64,000 nucleotides of DNA, from contig CAVZIX010000014.1 in assembly GCA_963775395.1 (NCBI GenBank), forward strand, positions 1 through 64,000. Direction: 5' to 3'. This document shows, one piece after another, positions 37,616 through 47,172 of this stretch. The stretch comes from JAIBJN01 sp963775395. Its GTDB lineage: Bacteria > Actinomycetota > Thermoleophilia > Gaiellales > Gaiellaceae. The translations under genes and the position numbers were made by a program. How positions within the stretch are numbered: position 1 is the first letter of the stretch; every line of letters starts with the position of its first letter. The notes below the pieces were generated by a model. That model was not told the origin of the DNA. It searched no databases and worked only from the letters and a program-made list of their open reading frames with translations.

Positions 37616-39784
37616 ATGCACGAGTACTGTGAGCTCAAGGTACGGATCGAACGCAGCGACGACCAGGCGTTCAGGGTCGCTGCTGCAGGCCCGAGCGGCG
37701 AGGCGACGGGGACCTTCCAGGTGCCGTTCTCCCAGGTGGAGCTCGAGAACCTCGTCCTCAGGGTGAGCCGGCCCCGCCAGACAGTGCGGCGCATCGACTC
37801 GCCCGAGATGGAGCTCGTCCGGCGCTTCGGGAACGAGCTTTTCAACTCGATCTTCCAGTCCCGCGTCCGTGACGTCTACCGGGATTCGTACGCGCAGGCG
37901 CGCGCAGAGGGGAAGGGGCTTCGCGTCACGCTCGCGCTCGGCGACGCCCCCGACCTCATGAACCTCCCGTGGGAGTACCTCTACGACGAGCCGGCCTTTC
38001 TCTCCATCTCGACGTGGACGCCCGTGGTCCGCTACCTCAACCTCCCGCGTGCCCGGCGGCCCCTCCCCGTTAAGCCTCCGCTCCGGATCCTCGCGATGGT
38101 GAGCGCGCCCAGCGATTCCGTCCAGCTCGATGTCGAGCGCGAGAAGCACCTGCTCGAGGAGGCGCTTGGGGGATTGGTGACGAGCGGCGGCGTCGAGATC
38201 TTCTGGCTCGAGCAGGCGACGCTCCGCGCGCTCCAGCGAGAGCTTAGGCGCGGTCCGTACCACATCTTTCACTTCATCGGCCACGGCGGCTACGACCACG
38301 CGGCCGAGGACGGAGTCCTGTTGCTCGAGGACGAAAACGGGCGCGGGCGGCTCGTGAGCGGAAGCCAACTCGGGACGATGCTCGCCGACCACACAACCCT
38401 TCGTCTCGCCGTCCTCAACGCGTGCGAGGGTGCGCGCACCTCCGTCGACGACCCCTTCGCCGGCGTCGCCGCCAGCTTGGTCCAGCGCGAGATTCCGGCG
38501 GTAATCGCCATGCAGTTCGAGATCACGGATCGCGCGGCGATCGTCTTCGCCGGAGAGTTCTACGCCGCGCTCGCGGACGGGTACCCGGCCGACTCGGCGG
38601 TTGCGGAGGCACGGAAGGCGATCTTCGCCGACGCCAATGACATCGAGTGGGGCACACCGGTGCTCTTCATGCGCGTGCCGGACGGCCGAATCTTTGACGT
38701 CGCCCACAGAGCAGGTGCCGAGGTTGCCGAGGAACCCGAGCAGCCTGCGCCGAGCGCCCCCGAGCCGGCTCTGGTCGCTGAGCCGCCGCCGGCGGACGAG
38801 GCTGCCCACGAGCCCCAGCCCGCTCATCAGGAGCCGCAGCCTGCCGAGGAGCTCCCGGTCGCTGCGTTCAGCGCGCCCGCTCCGGCACCACCGGCGCCGC
38901 GGGTTGAGCCTCGGCCGGCCGCGGCCCCGCGGGAGGCGGTCCGCCCGAGGTGGTCTCGAGCTCTTGCGGTGACGCTCGTAGCCCTCGCAGGCGCGGGCAT
39001 CGGACTCCTGGCGAACGGCTTCTCGCACCTTGTGGGCCAACCGGCCATGGGCAAGCTCGCCATCATTGCGCCCGAGACGATCGGTGTCCCGGTCCTCGTC
39101 GCGGCCGTCGCAATCCTTCTCGGACTCGGCCGGATCCGTGAGCCGCTTGCTCACGGTCTGCTGCTGGGCTTCGGGCTCCTGACCGTGGCCGAGGCGATTG
39201 GGTTGATATGGGTTGCAGGCCAGCTCGATGCGGAGCTGGGAACCGGCCCCGTCGTTCTCCTGACCGGCGGTGCCGCAGTCCTCACCGCTGCGATCCTCGG
39301 GATCCTCGGCGACAACCGCGCCCACGAGGTGGCGGGCGCCCGGTTCCGCTGGTCGTGGGCGAGTCTCCTCGCCGCGGCCGGAGCGGCCGTCGGCTTCATC
39401 GCGCTGTTTGTCCCGTTCGGTCGCCTTCAGGAAGACGGGTCCTCCGCGTCCGTCATCGACTACGGGAGCTACGGCTTGACAGCGATCGCACTGGAGCCGA
39501 CCGTCGCGATCGCGGCGGCGGGTGTCGTCTCCTACGCCCTCGGCCGCGACGGCGGTCGACTACTCCTTGCCGCCGGAGCGGCCCTGGCTCTCGGCGCCCA
39601 CACGGCGCTCTACTACGGGAGCTGGCTCGGCGGAGTCCTTGCTGAGGACTATCTGAAGCCGGAAATCCTTTGGGGCTGCTTCATCGGCTTCATCGCCGCT
39701 GGGTTTCTTCTGGCGGCTGGCCTGGCAGGCCGGCGCTCGCATGGGGAGCATGCCGGCCCAGGGCGTCGTCGCTCGACTCGGTAG
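37616..39784 (+). CDS. CHAT-domain protease with C-terminal multi-spanning membrane region
   Basis: 722 aa. Residues about 75-360 form a CHAT (caspase-like) domain: NLPWEYLYD near 120, catalytic H223 in HFIGHGGYD, and C270 in LNACEGARTS, followed by GVAASLVQREIPAVIAMQFEI. A Pro/Ala/Glu-rich linker (about 365-445) leads to nine or ten hydrophobic helices (about 450-715, e.g. ALAVTLVALAGAGIGLLA, VPVLVAAVAILLGL, LLLAAGAALALGAH) ending in a basic tail. The first 70 residues are a separate beta-rich domain. The cleaved substrate might be membrane or host protein; neither is known. Co-transcribed with the upstream CU044_2847-family gene. Confidence 0.88.
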   Translation: MHEYCELKVRIERSDDQAFRVAAAGPSGEATGTFQVPFSQVELENLVLRVSRPRQTVRRIDSPEMELVRRFGNELFNSIFQSRVRDVYRDSYAQARAEGKGLRVTLALGDAPDLMNLPWEYLYDEPAFLSISTWTPVVRYLNLPRARRPLPVKPPLRILAMVSAPSDSVQLDVEREKHLLEEALGGLVTSGGVEIFWLEQATLRALQRELRRGPYHIFHFIGHGGYDHAAEDGVLLLEDENGRGRLVSGSQLGTMLADHTTLRLAVLNACEGARTSVDDPFAGVAASLVQREIPAVIAMQFEITDRAAIVFAGEFYAALADGYPADSAVAEARKAIFADANDIEWGTPVLFMRVPDGRIFDVAHRAGAEVAEEPEQPAPSAPEPALVAEPPPADEAAHEPQPAHQEPQPAEELPVAAFSAPAPAPPAPRVEPRPAAAPREAVRPRWSRALAVTLVALAGAGIGLLANGFSHLVGQPAMGKLAIIAPETIGVPVLVAAVAILLGLGRIREPLAHGLLLGFGLLTVAEAIGLIWVAGQLDAELGTGPVVLLTGGAAVLTAAILGILGDNRAHEVAGARFRWSWASLLAAAGAAVGFIALFVPFGRLQEDGSSASVIDYGSYGLTAIALEPTVAIAAAGVVSYALGRDGGRLLLAAGAALALGAHTALYYGSWLGGVLAEDYLKPEILWGCFIGFIAAGFLLAAGLAGRRSHGEHAGPGRRRSTR

Positions 39785-39801
39785 CGCGTCCGGAGCTGGT
39801 T

Positions 39802-40074
39802 CTAGGCGTCGTGCTCTCGGACGCGCTCCGCCATTTCGGGCCTACCTTCGAGCCCGGCCTCCTGGAAGATCGCCGGGACTTCAGGATCGGACATGAGCTC
39901 GTTGTAGCCCTCCTCATCCCAGTCGAAAACCACCCAGAGCCGGCCCTCGTCATGGGGATCGCGAAAGACGTGCGAACCCTTGGATCCGTGCTGCTTTCGC
40001 TTCTCAGCGCCCTTGGTCGAGAACGTTTTCCAGAAACGGTCGAAATCCTCGATCTTCACCGTGGACAGGATCAT
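39802..40074 (-). CDS. Small dimeric alpha/beta-barrel (ABM-like) protein
   Basis: 90 aa from ATG 40074. Pattern of antibiotic-biosynthesis-monooxygenase-like folds: VKIEDFDRFWKTFSTKGAEKRKQHGSKG, RLWVVFDWDEEGYNELMSDPEV, then FQEAGLEGRPEMAE. Convergent with the CHAT gene and divergent from the cNMP-binding protein. Function unknown. Confidence 0.75.
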   Translation of the reverse strand: MILSTVKIEDFDRFWKTFSTKGAEKRKQHGSKGSHVFRDPHDEGRLWVVFDWDEEGYNELMSDPEVPAIFQEAGLEGRPEMAERVREHDA

Positions 40075-40123
40075 CGCTTTCCTCCTCCGTTGGAACTCGT
40101 CGGCGGGAGTATGATCCCGGCCC

Positions 40124-40540
40124 GTGGCGGTCGACGTCGACGTCCTCAGGAAGGTGCCGCTGTTCGCGGGACTCGGGGGGCCGGACCTCGAGCGGCTTGC
40201 CGGCATTCTGAGCGAGCACACGTTTCCCGCAGGCGCGGTGATCACGCGAGAGGGAGAGCGCGGCGCGCGGGTGCTCGCCTTCTTCGTCATCGCCGAGGGC
40301 ACCGCATCCGTGGTCGTCGGCGGCGAGGCGAAAGCCCCACTCGGCCCGGGCGACCATTTCGGTGAGATCGGTCTCTTCTACGACGAGCCGCGCTCGGCGA
40401 CGGTGTCCGCCGATTCCGACCTGCGCTGCTACGCGCTGGGCGCCTGGGAGTTTCGGCCCTTCGTGGAGGCGAACCCGCAGGTCGCGTGGCCGATCATGGA
40501 GACGATGGCCCAGCGCCTGGCGGCAAGCGCCTCGCCGTAG
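40124..40540 (+). CDS. Cyclic-nucleotide-binding domain protein
   Basis: 138 aa, GTG start. One cNMP-binding fold without a DNA-binding domain: LRKVPLFAGLGGPDLERLAGIL at the start, FVIAEGTASVVVGGEAKAPLGPGDHFGEIGLFYDEPRSATVSA in the middle (phosphate-binding GEIGLF and R-SATV). Could be a regulatory subunit or a stand-alone sensor. 8 nt from the convergent kinase gene. Confidence 0.87.
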   Translation: MAVDVDVLRKVPLFAGLGGPDLERLAGILSEHTFPAGAVITREGERGARVLAFFVIAEGTASVVVGGEAKAPLGPGDHFGEIGLFYDEPRSATVSADSDLRCYALGAWEFRPFVEANPQVAWPIMETMAQRLAASASP

Positions 40541-40548
40541 CCGTCCGC

Positions 40549-41460
40549 TCAGTCTTCGCGCGTGACGTCCTCGAGGAGGCGCTCGAAGTCGGGGCCGTCG
40601 AACTCCTCGACGGCGCGGTCGTACTTCTCCATGCCCCAGGCCCAGAAGTCGAAATCGATCTCGGAGACGCCGTCCTGGATCGAGGCCCACAGCGTCCAGC
40701 CGTACTTCGACATGAGTCCCCAGAGGCGTGCACGGGCGACCTTGTCGCGGAGCGGCCGGCCGTAGTAGTGAGCGACGAGCTCGTCGAGCTGCTCGAGCGC
40801 CAGGTTCGACTCGCTCCAGATGTTGCCGAGCTCGAAGCACGCGTCGTTGTTGCCCGAGTACTCGTAGTCGATCAGCTTGAACTCGCCTCCGACGTCGATG
40901 AAGTTCTCGGCCAGGAGGTCGTTGTTGCACGGAACGGTGCCCTCGTCGCGGACGGCCATGGCTGCCTCGATCGCGCGCACCTGGGGCTCGAACTCGAGGT
41001 AGCGCTCGGGCAATCGGAAGCCGCGCGCCTGGACGATCTCCAGGTAGCGCGCCTGGATCCGGAACATGTTGAAGTCGTCGCGGAAGCGCCGGGCGCCGTG
41101 GAGCCGCCGGCAGGCGGCGGCGACCTGGTCCAGCTTGTCGCCGCGGCGAAGAGCCTCGGGGCTCTGCGTCTCCCCGACGATGAACTCGAGCACGAGCACG
41201 TGGTCCTCGGGGAGATAGGCCGTCACGGCGGCTCCCACGCCCACCTCCGCGGCCGCCACGGTGTTCAGGTACTCGTTCTCCCGGTCGATCGCGAGCAGGC
41301 CGGCGTCCTTGGCGGAGACACGGACGACGTAGGCCCCTGACCCGGTCGTGACCTTGTAGTTCGTGTTCGTGAGGCCGCCCGGTAGCTCAGCTACCTCGGC
41401 GGCGCCGGAGAGCTCGGGCACCTTGGCGAGGACGTGCTCGAGAGTTCGGTCTACGCTCAT
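40549..41460 (-). CDS. Choline/ethanolamine-kinase-like phosphotransferase (APH family)
   Basis: 303 aa. APH-type kinase fold: LTNTNYKVTTGSGAYVVRV near residues 28-46, catalytic loop NNDLLAENFI near 160-170 (the usual HND reads NND) and the DxD-like LIDYEYSGNNDACFELGN. LicA-like choline kinases have the same ending. May phosphorylate choline, ethanolamine or a sugar. Divergent from the FAD/GcvT gene (39 nt), a pairing consistent with choline-derived metabolism. Confidence 0.86.
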   Translation of the reverse strand: MSVDRTLEHVLAKVPELSGAAEVAELPGGLTNTNYKVTTGSGAYVVRVSAKDAGLLAIDRENEYLNTVAAAEVGVGAAVTAYLPEDHVLVLEFIVGETQSPEALRRGDKLDQVAAACRRLHGARRFRDDFNMFRIQARYLEIVQARGFRLPERYLEFEPQVRAIEAAMAVRDEGTVPCNNDLLAENFIDVGGEFKLIDYEYSGNNDACFELGNIWSESNLALEQLDELVAHYYGRPLRDKVARARLWGLMSKYGWTLWASIQDGVSEIDFDFWAWGMEKYDRAVEEFDGPDFERLLEDVTRED

Positions 41461-41499
41461 GCGTCCGAGTTTCTATCGCAGAGAGGGGAGCCGCGTGTG

Positions 41500-43921
41500 A
41501 TGAGCGAGCGCGCCGCGATCGTCGTCATCGGAGGCGGGATCACCGGGTGCAGCGTCGCGTACCACCTCGCGAAGGCGGGGTTGCGTGACGTGCTCCTCCT
41601 CGAGAAGGCCGAGCTGACCAGCGGCTCGACCCACCACGCAGCCGGCCTCGTCACCCAGTTCAACCCCTCCCCGACGATGATGCGGTTCCGCCGTTACAGC
41701 GTCGAGCTCTACCGCGAGCTCGGCGTGTTCGACAGCGTCGGCAGCCTCCGCATCGCGTCGAGCCCCGCGAGCCTCCAGGAGCTCGAGCGCGGCGCCAGCC
41801 GGGCGCGCGGGATCGGGCTCGACGTCGAGGTGCTCTCGCCGGACGAGGTCGTGCGGCTGCTGCCCGCCGCCACGCGGGAGTCGCTCTACGGGGCGGTCTG
41901 GATCGAGGGCGACGGCTCGGTCGATCCCCACATCGCGACGCACACGCTCGCGAGCGCCGCCCGCGAGCTCGGCGTGCGGATCGAGACCGGACGCCGCGTC
42001 ACCGGGATCCGGCTCGGACCGTCGCGCCAGGTGACCGCAGTCGAGACCGAGGCCGGGTCGATCGAGACGGAGCTGATCGTGAACGCCTGCGGGATCTGGG
42101 CGCCCCAGGTGGCGGCGATGGTGGGGGCGTTCACGCCCTCGGTGCCGGTCGACCACCAGCACATCGCGCTCGCCGCGGTGGAGGGGCACGAGCTGCCTCG
42201 CGAGATGCCGTGCTTCCGGGATCTCGACAATCTCGTCTACGGCAAGTCGGAAGCCGGCGGGATCCTCTTCGGCGGCTACGAGCCGAACCCGGTCGCGCGC
42301 TGGACGGACGGCGTGCCCTGGGATCACGCGGGTGTATCCGGTTCCACCGGACCACCACCGCTTCGCGCAGCTCATGGACGGTGCCGTGCGTCGTTTCCCT
42401 TTCCTGAACGACGCCGGCGTCGTCGCGCTGATCTGCCATCCCGACGCGATGACGCCGGACGGCAATCCGCTCCTCGGGCCGATGCCCGGCGTGCCGGGGT
42501 TCTGGACCGCCGCCGGTCTCTCGCTCAACGGCTTCGGCGGGGCCGGCGGGATCGGCAAGACGGTCGCCGAGTGGATCAGCGCCGGGGAGACCGAGCTCGA
42601 CGTGACCGGCTACCGCGCCTGGCGCTTCGGCGTTTCGTACCGCGATACACATTTCGTGCAGGAGACCGCGCGCGAGGTCTACCGGTACTACTACCGCCTC
42701 CGCTACCCGTTCGACGTCGACGAGTGGGGCAGGCCGAAGCGGCTCTCGCCCCTGCACGGACGGCTCCAGGAGCGCGGCGCGGTCTTCGGGACGAAGAACG
42801 GCTGGGAGCGTGCGGACTTCTTCGAGCCGGGCAAGCCCAGCCGGAGGGCGGGCGCCGACCAGCGGGTATTCGGCTTCGCGAAGCCGCCCTGGTTCGAGCG
42901 GCTTCGCCAGGAGCACGAGGCCTTCCGTGAGCGCGTCGGGATCATCGACATGACCTCGTTCGGGAAGATCGAGGTCTCGGGCCCGGGCGCGCTGGCCCTG
43001 CTCGAGCGGGTCTCCGACAATCGCATCGACCGGCGGGCCAGAAGTGTCGTCTACACGCAGTTTCTGAATGACCGAGGCGGGATCGAGGCGGACGTGACCG
43101 TGACGAGGCTCGATGACTCGCGCTTCCGCGTCGTCACCGGCGCGGGAACGGTCGACTCCGACCTGGGCTGGCTCCGGCTCAACCTCCGCGAGGCCGATGG
43201 GCCGGTCGAGCTTCGCGATGTCTCGGAGGAGCTCGCCGTGATCGGGCTCTGGGGCCCGCGCGCGCGGGAGGTGCTGGCCGGCGTGACCGAGGACGACGTC
43301 GGGAACGAGGCGCTGCCGTTTCGCGCCGCGCGCACGATCGGGATCGGCGGGTCGGACGTGCTGGCGCAGCGGATCACCTACGTGGGCGAGCTCGGGTTCG
43401 AGCTCTACGTGGCGCCCGACTGGGCCGTCCAGGTGTGGGACCGGCTGCTCGAGTCGGGCGAGTCCCACGGGATCGAGCCCGGCGGCTACAGGGTGCTCGA
43501 CTCGCTGCGGCTCGAGAAGGGCTACCGCTACTTCGGCACCGACCTGACCGCGGGGGACACCCCGTACGAGGCCGGGCTCGGCTTCTGCGTCGCGCTCGAG
43601 AAGGGCGAGTTCAACGGCCGCGGCGCGCTCGCGGAGGCGGGCGAACGTCCGGCCCGACGGCTTCGGACGCTGGTCGTCGGAGGTAGCGAGTACGTGCCCG
43701 CGTACGGAGGCGAGGCGGTGCGTGCTGGCGGCGAGGTCGTCGGGCGGCTCAGGAGCGCGGGCTACGGGTTCACGGTCGCCCGCACCATCGGGCTGGCGTA
43801 TCTCCCCACGGACGTCGAGACCGGAGCGGATCTCGAGGTCGACGTGCTCGGTGAGCCGGTGGGCGCCGTCGTGGCCGAGGACGCGCTCGTCGACCCGGCG
43901 GACGATCGGACTCGGGCTTAG
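41500..43921 (+). CDS. Dimethylglycine/sarcosine dehydrogenase-like FAD-GcvT protein, frame-disrupted
   Basis: About 806 aa after repair. N-terminal DAO domain: IVVIGGGITGCSVAYHL near residues 8-24, ELTSGSTHHAAGLVTQFN and GGILFGGYEPNP; C-terminal FAD_oxidase_C and GcvT folate-binding domains from about residue 430 with FFEPGKP, RVGIIDMTSFGKIEVSGPGAL, and GYTG-like YVGELGFELYV. Oxidatively demethylates a methylglycine and passes the one-carbon unit to tetrahydrofolate. The frame breaks near 42331 and is repaired by removing one G from GGG at 42330-42332, restoring HAVYPVPPDHHRFAQ. Alternative start GTG 41497. Confidence 0.87.
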
Positions 43922-43925
43922 GGCC

Positions 43926-44837
43926 TCACGCCCGAGAGGCTGTCGCCGGCACAGCTGGACCCTCGACCTCGAGTAGCGCCTCGCTGCACGGCATGAGCCG
44001 GAACCGTTCTGCGGCCTGCTCGAGCATCGCAACCACTCGGCCGCGGCCAGGGTTGTAGCGGACGGTCTTCCACGCGCCGCCGGCGCGCACCCGCAGCGAT
44101 GTGCCACGCGGGAGCCCGACACGAAGCGCGTTGCGTCCGAGCTCGTAGGGGTGGAAATACAGGACGGGAAACCCGCGCTCGGCGGTGAGCTGATCGAGGC
44201 CGCGGAAGATGACCCGCCGAGGCAGCACGCGCCAGTAGCTGCCGCCGCCGATCGGGAGCGTACGATCCGCGATCCGGGTCACGGCGACCGGTAGCTCCAT
44301 GATCCCCTCGTTCCCGGAACCGTTGATGCGGTACGGGCAGCGTGCAGCCGGGTAGCGGCCCGGGATCCGGGCGGAGTCGTAGTGGCTCGAGTCGTACCGG
44401 AACCCCAGATCCGCAAGGACGTCGTGGGCCCACGGCGTCCTCGACGTCAGAGAGAAGACCGGTGCGCGGTAGCCCGCGGGAGCGGGGGCGCCAACGGCTT
44501 CCAGAACCGCAAGCGCGGCTACGACGTCGCGGCGAAACTCGTCAGGCGTCTGCTTCCACGCGGGAACGTGCGCCCAGCCGTGGCACGCAACCTCGTGGCC
44601 GTCGGCGAGGACACGCTCGATGACGCACGGATGGTTCCTGGCGGTCAGCCCGAGCGCGAAGAAGGTCGCACGGACACCGAGCGCGCGAAGCAGCGAGAGC
44701 GTGTCGTCCATCTGCCGCTCGAATTCGTCGTGCGGCGTGTCCCAGTCCGGCCTCCGAATCGACCGCCCGACGAGCTGGTGCCAGTCCTCCAGGTCGACCG
44801 TCAGGAGCACGGGCGGGCGGGCGTCGGCCGGGTGCAC
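43926..44837 (-). CDS. Polysaccharide deacetylase family protein
   Basis: 303 aa, GTG start. NodB-type domain: LLTVDLEDWHQLVG near residues 10-23 (metal Asp), GVRATFFALGLTARNHP and HEVACHGWAHVPAWKQT (metal His), then GYRAPVFSLTS and LYFHPYELG. This subgroup (DUF3473-like C-terminus) occurs in exopolysaccharide clusters. Follows the radical SAM gene on the same strand by 5 nt. Confidence 0.9.
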   Translation of the reverse strand: MHPADARPPVLLTVDLEDWHQLVGRSIRRPDWDTPHDEFERQMDDTLSLLRALGVRATFFALGLTARNHPCVIERVLADGHEVACHGWAHVPAWKQTPDEFRRDVVAALAVLEAVGAPAPAGYRAPVFSLTSRTPWAHDVLADLGFRYDSSHYDSARIPGRYPAARCPYRINGSGNEGIMELPVAVTRIADRTLPIGGGSYWRVLPRRVIFRGLDQLTAERGFPVLYFHPYELGRNALRVGLPRGTSLRVRAGGAWKTVRYNPGRGRVVAMLEQAAERFRLMPCSEALLEVEGPAVPATASRA

Positions 44838-44842
44838 TCGCG

Positions 44843-46396
44843 TCAGACCTCCGAGCGGTCGATCTCCGGCGCGCGAGGAGCACGCGCGCGGGGAGGACCG
44901 CGGAACCGGCCGAACGCCGGATGGAGAACGGGCGCCGGAAGCAGGTCGGGCGGCTCGGCCGAGGGGGTAGCCGGAACGGGCGCTTCCGGAGCGCGGGCTT
45001 CCGTCCTTCTCCCCGTGATCCTCGCGAACAGCTCACGCGCCGTTCGGCCGGCAGTCGAGCACACCATCTCCCAGCCGACCGCCCGGTGCGACACGACCAG
45101 CCGGACGAGCTCGCGGAACCTGCGGTTGCGCGCGTAGAGGTTGAGGTAGCAGGCGATCTGGTAGCGCTTGAGCTGGCCGAGGCTGATCGTCTCCAGCTCG
45201 AGCACTCCGCTCGAGTACTTGTCGAAGTCCTCCCAGCCGCCGGACAGCATCCGGTAGCCGCCCTCACCCCGAAGCGCCATCTCGTGGATCGGCGTGCCCG
45301 GGAACGGGGTCATGATCGAGACCGACAGCTGGTCGGGGTTGAGCTTGACGATGAAGTTCATCGTGTCCCGCACGGATTCGTGCGTCTCGTTCGGATGGCC
45401 GAGGATGAACTTGCACCAGACGCGCAGGTCGTTAGCCCGCGCGAGTTCCACGGCGTGCTCGACCTGCTCGACCGTGATGCCCTTTCGGATCGCAAGCAGC
45501 ATCTCCGGGTTGCCCGACTCGACTCCCAGCTCGAGCTCCTCGAAGTTCGCCGTCTTCATCAGGTGCATGAACTCCTGGTCGACCCGGTCGACCCGCGTCT
45601 GCGCCGAGAACTGGACGCGTCGGTGCAGGTCTCGCTCGATGATCCCCTCGAGGATCGCCTTGGTCCGCCCCATGTGGAGCCCGAATGTCTCGTCTTCGAT
45701 CCGGATCCGGTCTGGCCGGTAGCGCGCGAGGATCTCGTCGACCTCGTCCAGGACGTTCGCCGGCGTCCGGTACCGCGGCTTGAAGCCGGAGTTGTGTCCG
45801 CAGAAGACGCACTGGAAGGGACAGCCGCGGTGCGTCAGGAGTGGCAGTGTGTTCACCGGCTTGAACAGGTCCCAGGCCGGGAACGGAAGCGCGTCGTAGT
45901 CCTCGGGCGGTGGGCGAGGCGGTGCGGTCACGATCTCGCCTTCGCGACGGCTCACGAGGCCGAGGATCCCGGCCGGGTCGCGCTTCCGCGCGATCGCCTC
46001 TGCCAGTTCGCACGTGAGATACTCGCCCTCACCGACACAGGCGAAGTCGAACGCCTCACCCTCGGCAAGGGCTTGTTGGCCGACCGCATTGACGTGCGCC
46101 CCACCGACGACGATCGGAATCTCCGCGCGGTCGAGCTTGATCCGCCGCGCAATTTCGACGGCGCGTGGGAACTCGACGGTCATGCAGCTGATGCCGACGA
46201 GGTCGGGGGGCGACTCGCGGACACGGTCGACGATCTCGTCCACCGTCAGGTAGTCGAGCTTCCCGTCGAGCAGCTGGACGTCATGGCCGGCAGCGCGCAG
46301 CGAGCTTGCGACGTACGCAATCCCCAGGGCCGGGAAGCGCGCCCAGTGGCGATCGAACTCACTTCGCGGCGGCGGATGAACGAGCGCGACTCTCAC
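44843..46396 (-). CDS. B12-binding radical SAM protein
   Basis: 517 aa. N-terminal cobalamin-binding-like Rossmann region: LVGISCMTVEFPRAVEIAR, PIVVGGAHVNAVGQQAL and CVGEGEYLTCELA. Radical SAM cluster motif C-PFQ-C-VF-C (CxxxCxxC) after TLLTHRG near residue 195. GVESGNPEMLLAIRKG and HPNETHESVRDTMNFI follow the TIM-barrel pattern. C-terminal about 100 residues are specific to the subgroup (RELVRLVVSHRAVGWEMV). Such enzymes methylate or rearrange unactivated carbons; together with the deacetylase a lipid or polysaccharide modification is plausible. Confidence 0.9.
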   Translation of the reverse strand: MRVALVHPPPRSEFDRHWARFPALGIAYVASSLRAAGHDVQLLDGKLDYLTVDEIVDRVRESPPDLVGISCMTVEFPRAVEIARRIKLDRAEIPIVVGGAHVNAVGQQALAEGEAFDFACVGEGEYLTCELAEAIARKRDPAGILGLVSRREGEIVTAPPRPPPEDYDALPFPAWDLFKPVNTLPLLTHRGCPFQCVFCGHNSGFKPRYRTPANVLDEVDEILARYRPDRIRIEDETFGLHMGRTKAILEGIIERDLHRRVQFSAQTRVDRVDQEFMHLMKTANFEELELGVESGNPEMLLAIRKGITVEQVEHAVELARANDLRVWCKFILGHPNETHESVRDTMNFIVKLNPDQLSVSIMTPFPGTPIHEMALRGEGGYRMLSGGWEDFDKYSSGVLELETISLGQLKRYQIACYLNLYARNRRFRELVRLVVSHRAVGWEMVCSTAGRTARELFARITGRRTEARAPEAPVPATPSAEPPDLLPAPVLHPAFGRFRGPPRARAPRAPEIDRSEV

Positions 46397-46473
46397 GTGA
46401 CTCTCGTTCGAGCCGGACGATTGTATCGTGCGTCTCAGACCGTCCGTACAGCGCGCCCGGCAGTACGCTTGGC

Positions 46474-47172
46474 GTGACCGTGGATTCCGACGTGCGTGGG
46501 TATTTCGATGCGCGGGCGCAGCCGTTCGATCGCTTGTACGACCCTTCGCCCGGACTCCGCGGCGTGTTCGAGGCCCGGGTCTACGGCCGGCTCCGGTGGA
46601 CCCTCGAGCGGACGCTCGCCGAGCTCGGCGATCTCACGGGGAAGCGGGTGCTCGACGTGGGCTGCGGCTCGGGTCGCTACGCGACCGCAGCTGCAGAGCG
46701 CGGGGCGGACGTCGTCGGGATCGACCTCTCACCTGCAATGCTGGCTCTGGCCGCGACGAGGGCCCGCGAGCGGGGTGTCTCGGAACGCTGCCGCTTCGTC
46801 GAGGCCGAGTTCGACGGGTTCGAGCCCGACGGGCGCTTCGACGTCGTCCTCATGATCAGTGTCCTCGAGTACCGCAATCGTCTGCGGTCGGACCTGACGC
46901 GCCTCCGGGCTCTCACGCTCGACAGGGCGATCGTGAACGTCCCGCGACCACACTCCTGGCAGACGATCGTCCGGCGGGTGCGTCATCGGCTGCGCCCGTC
47001 GCCGCCTGCGTTGTACGTGCACGACCCGGCGACTGTTGCGGCCTGCCTCGAAGACGTGGGCTTCGGGTCGGTGCGCTCGGAGCGGACGTGGTTCGTCGCC
47101 TACCAGCGCCCCGAGCCGGGGGTGATGGATCGCGGGGGGAGCCCGAGCGGGCTCCCCCCGACGATTCGCTAG
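46474..47172 (+). CDS. SAM-dependent methyltransferase
   Basis: 232 aa from GTG 46474 (GTG 46480 is an alternative). Motif I VLDVGCGSGRYATAAAERGADVVGIDLSPAML near residues 55-86, then FDVVLMISVLEYRNRL. C-terminal part NVPRPHSWQTIVRRVRHRLRPS resembles small-molecule methyltransferases of natural-product or lipid clusters. Divergent from the radical SAM gene with a 77-nt gap, so the two may form a functional unit. A GC-rich hairpin lies inside the 3' end. Confidence 0.86.
   Translation: MTVDSDVRGYFDARAQPFDRLYDPSPGLRGVFEARVYGRLRWTLERTLAELGDLTGKRVLDVGCGSGRYATAAAERGADVVGIDLSPAMLALAATRARERGVSERCRFVEAEFDGFEPDGRFDVVLMISVLEYRNRLRSDLTRLRALTLDRAIVNVPRPHSWQTIVRRVRHRLRPSPPALYVHDPATVAACLEDVGFGSVRSERTWFVAYQRPEPGVMDRGGSPSGLPPTIR
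47134..47159. terminator. Terminator-type hairpin inside the 3' end of the methyltransferase gene
   Basis: Perfect 11-bp stem GGGGGGAGCCC (47134-47144) / GGGCTCCCCCC (47149-47159), loop GAGC, just before the stop and the convergent transporter end (overlap 4 nt). Functions best as a bidirectional terminator embedded in coding sequence. Confidence 0.6.

Noticed and set aside
37559..39325. 588-codon open frame antisense to the CHAT gene
   Set aside because: It is the complement of a clear CHAT-membrane protein; composition is Arg/Gly/Leu low-complexity and follows the GC pattern of the real frame.
42131..44122. 663-codon minus-strand frame opposite the FAD-GcvT gene
   Set aside because: No family-like motifs; the sense strand carries complete FAD and GcvT signatures on both sides of the frameshift.
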